Source: Acidobacteriaceae bacterium
GTDB taxonomy: Bacteria; Acidobacteriota; Terriglobia; Terriglobales; Acidobacteriaceae
Direction of reading: 5' to 3'
DNA length: 11,698 nucleotides
Assembly: GCA_003133425.1 (NCBI GenBank)
Contig: PKXI01000203.1
Span: forward strand, 1 to 11,698
Positions 8,801 to 11,698 of the stretch are shown one piece after another (within the stretch, counting starts at the first letter, position 1; each line of letters opens with the position of its first letter). The notes under the pieces are model-generated. The model was given only the letters and a program-made list of their open reading frames with translations. It was not told where the DNA came from and searched no databases. The translations under genes and the position numbers were made by a program.

Positions 8801-9506
8801 CAAGGCAGTTGGTGGCGGCTTTGATGGCGCCGGCAATGCGATGCCCGCGGAGATGCTGCCTGCGACGATCAACTATCACGATGTGGAGTTCAAGCTGGAG
8901 CCAGCAAAGACGGGAGTGCCAAACGCAGTTGTTGCGAAGGGACAGACAATTGCCCTGCCTGCGGGGCGCTTCAATCGAATCTATGTGCTTGCCGCTGCGA
9001 CAGGCGGCGACCAGGCCGCTGCCTTTTTGGTCGGGACGAAGAAAGTCGAGTTGAATATCCAGGATTGGAGCGGATTTGTCGGTCAGTGGGATACGCGCAT
9101 CTGGAATATTCCAGCGGAGCGTGACTGGGCAATCTCAGCCAATCACGCGGCGTGGCCTCCTGTGGATGAGGCGGAACGTGAACAGCGTCCGATCATACCG
9201 CGCTATCCCGAAGACTATGTGGGCTTGAAAGCAGGATATGTGAAGACTGCGAGCCTGGCTTGGTACGCTTCGCATCATCATACGGCTTCCGGATTGAATC
9301 AGCCTTATGAGTACTCGTATCTGTTCGCGTATCCGATTGAGGTAGGTGGAGACGCGAAGTCGATTACGCTCCCGTCGAACGACAAGATTCGCATTCTTGC
9401 TATTTCGACCGCTGAGGAGAATCCGTCGATCGTACCCGTCCAGCCGCTGTATGACACGCTGGGCCGCACAGAGTCTCCACAGGAGATGGAAGGCAAGTCT
9501 CGATGA
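5871..9506 (+). CDS. Exported GH38 alpha-mannosidase with extra C-terminal module
   Basis: 1211-residue glycoside hydrolase family 38 enzyme, expected to release alpha-linked mannose with a retaining, zinc-dependent mechanism. Active-site elements are visible: YAHLDTQWRW with H57/D59 as zinc ligands, LPDCFGFP with D170 as probable nucleophile, and GHFHDTGAGT with H463 as the remaining zinc ligand. YHYVGTGD follows the first domain, and SAGSLTSQAYHKRW near 410 is typical of the helical domain. Beta domains run from about 510 to 945 (VFNPLNIERED start). The last ~260 residues form an additional beta-rich module ending in a Trp-rich region. Residues 1-37 are an export signal: VAA before QT suits signal peptidase I, but IAAC (27-30) also fits a lipobox. 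I chose ATG 5871 (AGGA at 5858-5861); in-frame ATGs at 5796 and 5811 lie in or beside the terminator. All catalytic residues appear intact. Confidence 0.95.
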   Translation: MTRFSRLLAATRMCCYLLRWSSLVAAIAACSLPVAAQTMKAPDITQTPTLYVVPYAHLDTQWRWEFPQSISEFLLKTMRVNFDYMDKYPHYVFNWSGANRYRLMKEYYPADYARMQQYAAKGQWFPAGSSVEEGDVNLPSAEGIFRQILYGNNYFRNDFGKASAEYMLPDCFGFPASLPSILAHSGVKGFSTQKLNAQWQPAPKVGGPGSPEETPEGIPFNVGMWLGPDGKGVMAALNPGGYGSNVYVDLSQEPTGPLSASAPQLTSEENARLTPEQQRATAMRQRALEQNWVKRIDIDGKATGIFADYHYVGTGDIGGATQESTVKLLEAIVTKSETVLPLPPSTVFAMGQTPAATASNSPAVRVGLGPVHVIESAADQMFNDITPSMASRLPQYKGDLELINHSAGSLTSQAYHKRWIIKNELLADAAEKASVAAAWMGGRAYPQQRLNDAWMLELAGHFHDTGAGTATPRAYEFAWNDDVIVSNQFAGVLTDASEAIASGLNTQVSGTPIVVFNPLNIEREDVVEAHVEFPNGTPKGVRVVDHEGKEVASQFEDGKVLFVARAPSVGYSVYGVLPAEAAKGHSGLKVSDTSLENDRYRVQVNAKGDVASIFDKSLKKELLSAPIRLAITSDTPKVYPAWNMDFDQEQAAPRAYVDGAVRVRIKENGPVRVSLEVTREAEGSKFVQTVSLSAGDAGNRVEFANAIDWRTLAANLKATFPLSASNPNATYNWEIGTIQRSNAQERQFEVASHRWIDLADKGGSFGTTILTDCKNGSDKPDDNTLRLTLLRTPGITPPSNGRPATYTDQANQDWGHHEFSFGLVGHAGSWQQSQTDWQAYRLNDPLIAFQTVKHAGALGGSFSLVHLSNSRIRVLALKKAEASDEVVLRMVELDGKPAEDVRVSFAGPVAAAREMNAQEQPVGSANVSGGELVTSFTAYQPRTFAVRLGAPSSKLESTHSQPVALQYDLAVASNDDTKAVGGGFDGAGNAMPAEMLPATINYHDVEFKLEPAKTGVPNAVVAKGQTIALPAGRFNRIYVLAAATGGDQAAAFLVGTKKVELNIQDWSGFVGQWDTRIWNIPAERDWAISANHAAWPPVDEAEREQRPIIPRYPEDYVGLKAGYVKTASLAWYASHHHTASGLNQPYEYSYLFAYPIEVGGDAKSITLPSNDKIRILAISTAEENPSIVPVQPLYDTLGRTESPQEMEGKSR

Positions 9507-9592
9507 ATAGCAAAAGCTCCAGTCTGCGGGCCTGTGCGTTGATTGTCCCGCTTGCTCTGGAGACACGCACGAAGGCGGGATCGGTTGAATAA
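9503..9592 (+). CDS. 29-codon ORF overlapping the mannosidase stop (ATGA)
   Basis: An ATG at 9503 overlaps the mannosidase TGA as ATGA, the usual form of translational coupling, and GAAGG lies 9 bases before it. The frame encodes MNSKSSSLRACALIVPLAL followed by ETRTKAGSVE and a TAA. The first part looks like the start of a signal peptide: polar, one basic residue, then a hydrophobic run. It then ends without a mature protein. It may be a small protein, a leader, or the stub of a deleted exported protein; it may also be chance. Confidence 0.3.
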   Translation: MNSKSSSLRACALIVPLALETRTKAGSVE

Positions 9593-9620
9593 TTTTCAGA
9601 CTATGTAAGGATTTCTGATT

Positions 9621-11180
9621 ATGACCGAGCAGCGATTCCGCCCCGTGAGATTAGTCATTTCCGCGACGTTCATTCTGACTTTGCTTTCATTTGCTGCTGT
9701 ATCTGGGATTGGACAGCAGGCTGCTGCCGCGACTCAGGCCTCTGTCCCCGACTTGGTTTTCAAAGGTGTGGTGGTTGGCGCCCAAAACCAAACGTACATT
9801 CAAGTGCCGTTCAAGGTACCTGACGGCACCGAGCGGGTAACGCTGACTTTCAGCTACACCGGCAAGGAGGAGCATACCGCGCTTGATTTGGGCTTGCTTG
9901 ACACAGTGCAGCTCCGCTGCTGGAGCGGCGGAAATAAATCCATGCTTTCGATTGGGCTCTCGGATGCTACCCCCTCGTGCCTTCCTGGGCCGATCCCTGC
10001 TGGTTTGTGGAACGTATTGATCGGCGTGCCCAATATCCGCTCAAAGGCGCAATCGCACTACACGGTGCAGGTGTATTTTTCGCCTCGCGGTGCGGTCGCG
10101 CGCGAGCCTGCGGCATTGCGGTTGCCAGTGCGCGCTGGTCCGGCGTGGTTCCGCGGCGATCTCCATATGCACACCGGACATAGCGATGGACAGTGCCCAA
10201 GTCAAACGGGAAAGATGGTTCCGTGTCCTGTTTTCTTTACCGTTGATGCTGCGGCGCGTCGCGGGCTCGACTTTATCGCGATCACCGACCACAACGCGAC
10301 CTCGCAGTACGATGCGATGCGCGAGCTGGAACCTTACTTCGACAAGGTGCTCCTGATTCCAGGGCGCGAGATTACGACCTTTCACGGTCACATCAACTTT
10401 CTTGGCACGACTGATTTTCTCGATTTCCGACTCGGGAGCAACCAGGTCCCCGACATGAACACTTTATTGCGCAACGCTGATCGTGTCGGTGCGCTTACCT
10501 CGATCAATCACCCCTCTGCTCCGAGTGGTGAGATCTGCATGGGCTGTGGATGGACGCCAACCTCAGGTGTCGATATGAGGCTGCTAACGGCTGTAGAGGC
10601 GGTAAACGGAGGTAGTGTGAAGTCTGGTATCTCCGACGTTCCATTTTGGAATAAGGAGTTGAACAGGGGATGTCGGCTCATGGGGATTGGAGGCAGCGAC
10701 AACCACCGGCCAATGCAGCCGCTGGACCAACAAGGATCGATAGGTAGCCCGACAACTGTTGTATTTGCCACCGAGCTTTCGACGCCTGCGATTCTTACGG
10801 GAATTCGCGCTGGGCACGTATTCATTGATCTAGCTGGGACACGCGACAGGATTCTCGAAGAGACTGCGCACTTTGGAAATCAGGTTTTCCACGCGGGAGA
10901 TACTCTCGAAGCGTCAAAGGGCGAACACGTAGATTTTTCCTTGAGGGTGTACGCTGCGGTCGGCGGGAAGATTCGTTGGCGGGAGGATGGGGAGGAGGTT
11001 GTTCAGACTGCTTCTAACGAGGTCTCAGCCACCGATCAGACTTTTCCCTGGTCGTGGGTAAGTGATGGCAACCGTCATTGGTTTCGTGCGGAGGTGGTCG
11101 GCGCGGATGGAAAGATTTGGCTGCTGGGCAATCCCATCTATGTTAACTGGACCATCTCTAATCCATGCAGTAACCGATGA
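9621..11180 (+). CDS. Exported PHP-domain metallohydrolase (CehA/McbA type)
   Basis: 519-residue exported protein with a polymerase-and-histidinol-phosphatase (PHP) fold. Residues 1 to about 37 are a signal peptide (LVISATFILTLLSFAAVSG core). A beta-sandwich at about 45-155 precedes the PHP domain at about 175-405, whose metal-binding motifs are all present: LHMHTGHSDG (H182, H184, D189), AITDHN (D223, H224), GRE (E250), HGH (H255/H257), NHPS (H297) and GGSDNHRP (D360, H362). An Ig-like beta domain follows at about 420-515 (WSWVSDGNRHWFRAEV). PHP enzymes mostly cleave phosphoesters with two or three metal ions; CehA, the family namesake, hydrolyses the carbamate carbaryl, so the reaction here is open. 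AAGGA at 9607-9611 supports the start. It lies 114 bases after the mannosidase gene with no terminator between, suggesting co-transcription and action on the same extracytoplasmic substrate. Confidence 0.92.
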   Translation: MTEQRFRPVRLVISATFILTLLSFAAVSGIGQQAAAATQASVPDLVFKGVVVGAQNQTYIQVPFKVPDGTERVTLTFSYTGKEEHTALDLGLLDTVQLRCWSGGNKSMLSIGLSDATPSCLPGPIPAGLWNVLIGVPNIRSKAQSHYTVQVYFSPRGAVAREPAALRLPVRAGPAWFRGDLHMHTGHSDGQCPSQTGKMVPCPVFFTVDAAARRGLDFIAITDHNATSQYDAMRELEPYFDKVLLIPGREITTFHGHINFLGTTDFLDFRLGSNQVPDMNTLLRNADRVGALTSINHPSAPSGEICMGCGWTPTSGVDMRLLTAVEAVNGGSVKSGISDVPFWNKELNRGCRLMGIGGSDNHRPMQPLDQQGSIGSPTTVVFATELSTPAILTGIRAGHVFIDLAGTRDRILEETAHFGNQVFHAGDTLEASKGEHVDFSLRVYAAVGGKIRWREDGEEVVQTASNEVSATDQTFPWSWVSDGNRHWFRAEVVGADGKIWLLGNPIYVNWTISNPCSNR

Positions 11181-11186
11181 CTTAAA

Positions 11187-11218
11187 GCCAGCAGGAAACA
11201 ATTAATTCTTTTTCTGGC
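11187..11218 (+). terminator. Weak hairpin after the PHP gene
   Basis: GCCAG (11187-11191) and CTGGC (11214-11218) can pair seven bases after the stop codon, with an AT-rich loop that contains the T-run instead of being followed by one. It is the only terminator candidate for the three-gene rightward block, and it is poor. Confidence 0.25.
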
Positions 11219-11421
11219 ATTTACGACCAGGCAATAAGTACAGGCGGACTTCTGATGGGTATAAGTGTATTAGAATCAATAGTTTAATGTTATGGTGGAG
11301 TCGGCGGGAGTCGGATTAATTCGCCGCGTTGATTCTAAACAGCTTATTGAAAATAAATGGCGCTCAAGACGCACGAAGCGGGCAATCCGCGGTTTCTAGG
11401 TACGCCACAGGTACAGCAGTT
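11219..11421. other. Non-coding stretch between convergent genes
   Basis: About 200 bases with no credible gene between the PHP gene and the leftward small gene. It is more AT-rich than the coding regions and contains the inverted and tandem repeats listed separately. No tRNA, insertion-sequence end or convincing promoter was seen. Confidence 0.6.
11270..11338. repeat. 10-bp inverted repeat enclosing a smaller hairpin and a tandem repeat
   Basis: TTAGAATCAA (11270-11279) and TTGATTCTAA (11329-11338) are perfect inverted arms 49 bases apart. Inside them are CGGCG (11302-11306) with CGCCG (11322-11326), a second possible stem, and two direct copies of GGAGTCGG (11297-11304 and 11307-11314) with a 10-base period. 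The element could be a folded RNA, a small mobile-element relic or a regulator site. Confidence 0.45.
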
Positions 11422-11619
11422 TTATTGCGATTTCCTCCATTCTTCTTTTGCCTTCGCTATCGCAATATCAACGAGCGCTCCGGACGCTCCTATGTTCTTG
11501 AGTTCTTTTCGAATATTCTCTTCGAACATTGGATCACTCATCCGCATGAACGGCTGTCCTTGACCAGCTGCCAGGTCTCTCGATGCCAAAACGAATTCGT
11601 CCTCTTCCAGTCCAGGCAT
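11422..11619 (-). CDS. Small hypothetical protein, 65 residues
   Basis: A leftward ORF starting MPGLEEDEFVLASRDLAAG and ending AKAKEEWRKSQ. I do not recognise the family. The product is soluble and highly charged, with no signal peptide or membrane segment, and the second half (from about MSDPMFEENIRKELKNIG) looks helical. GAGGTG lies two bases before the ATG, close but clear. The codons read like a genuine protein. The stop of a possible upstream ORF is only six bases before its start, which suggests an operon with the gene cut at the right edge. A shorter form from Met 25 or Met 27 is possible. Confidence 0.55.
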   Translation of the reverse strand: MPGLEEDEFVLASRDLAAGQGQPFMRMSDPMFEENIRKELKNIGASGALVDIAIAKAKEEWRKSQ

Positions 11620-11625
11620 TACACC

Positions 11626-11698
11626 TCAATTATCAAAGGCCATGCTTTCCCCCTGCTCACAAGTTAATCGGTCATGTAGTACCTTGGCTGTTTGATTT
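11626..11698 (-). CDS. Possible C-terminus of a leftward gene cut by the right edge
   Basis: One leftward frame is open from the window edge to a TGA at 11626-11628. The visible end reads NQTAKVLHDRLTCEQGES and then MAFDN. The TGA lies within the ribosome binding site of the next small gene (TGAGGTG), with six bases between stop and start, as in co-translated pairs. The length is too short to exclude chance, and the family cannot be told. A five-codon ORF starting at MAFDN is an alternative reading. Confidence 0.33.
   Translation of the reverse strand, partial: NQTAKVLHDRLTCEQGESMAFDN

Noticed and set aside
11297..11326. GGCGGGAGTCGG segment as a tRNA 3' end or attachment site
   Set aside because: No acceptor stem, anticodon arm or TTC-loop consensus can be built around it, and no integrase or second copy is in the window.
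11329..11667. 112-codon rightward ORF at the right end
   Set aside because: It overlaps the leftward 65-residue ORF, which has a better binding site and more protein-like composition; this one is Phe/Ser/Arg-rich with no clear start signal.

Overview
The window looks like a chromosomal segment of a soil Acidobacteriota (Terriglobia, in the Granulicella/Terriglobus/Edaphobacter range). This rests on three things: a very large Oar-like TonB-dependent receptor with an N-terminal carboxypeptidase-regulatory-like domain, a divergent membrane-anchored regulator of a type that recurs beside such receptors in that phylum, and secreted glycan enzymes with moderately high GC. The taxon is inferred from protein style, not from a marker gene.

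Layout. Positions 1-163 lie downstream of the regulator gene and hold at most the first codons of a leftward gene cut by the edge. A leftward gene (164-1525) encodes the regulator: N-terminal winged-helix-like domain, one membrane helix, extracytoplasmic C-terminal domain. A 683-base divergent intergenic region (1526-2208) is rich in inverted repeats and carries weak promoter candidates for both directions. Then come three rightward genes: the outer-membrane receptor (2209-5754), a strong intrinsic terminator-like hairpin (5772-5804), an exported GH38 alpha-mannosidase with an additional C-terminal module (5871-9506), and an exported PHP-domain metallohydrolase of the CehA/McbA type (9621-11180). 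A 29-codon ORF overlaps the mannosidase stop codon. The right end (11181-11698) has a structured non-coding stretch and, leftward, a small hypothetical gene (11422-11619) preceded by the possible C-terminus of another gene running off the edge.

How the genes may work together (inference). The arrangement resembles a compact glycan-utilisation locus without a SusD partner. The mannosidase would trim alpha-mannosides outside the cytoplasm, the PHP enzyme may remove a phosphoester or other ester/amide decoration, the receptor would import products or substrate, and the regulator would sense an extracytoplasmic cue and act on the divergent intergenic region. The least familiar parts are the intergenic structure, the mannosidase-PHP pairing, the mannosidase C-terminal module and the small genes at the right end. 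No rRNA, tRNA, CRISPR array, insertion sequence or transposase was seen.
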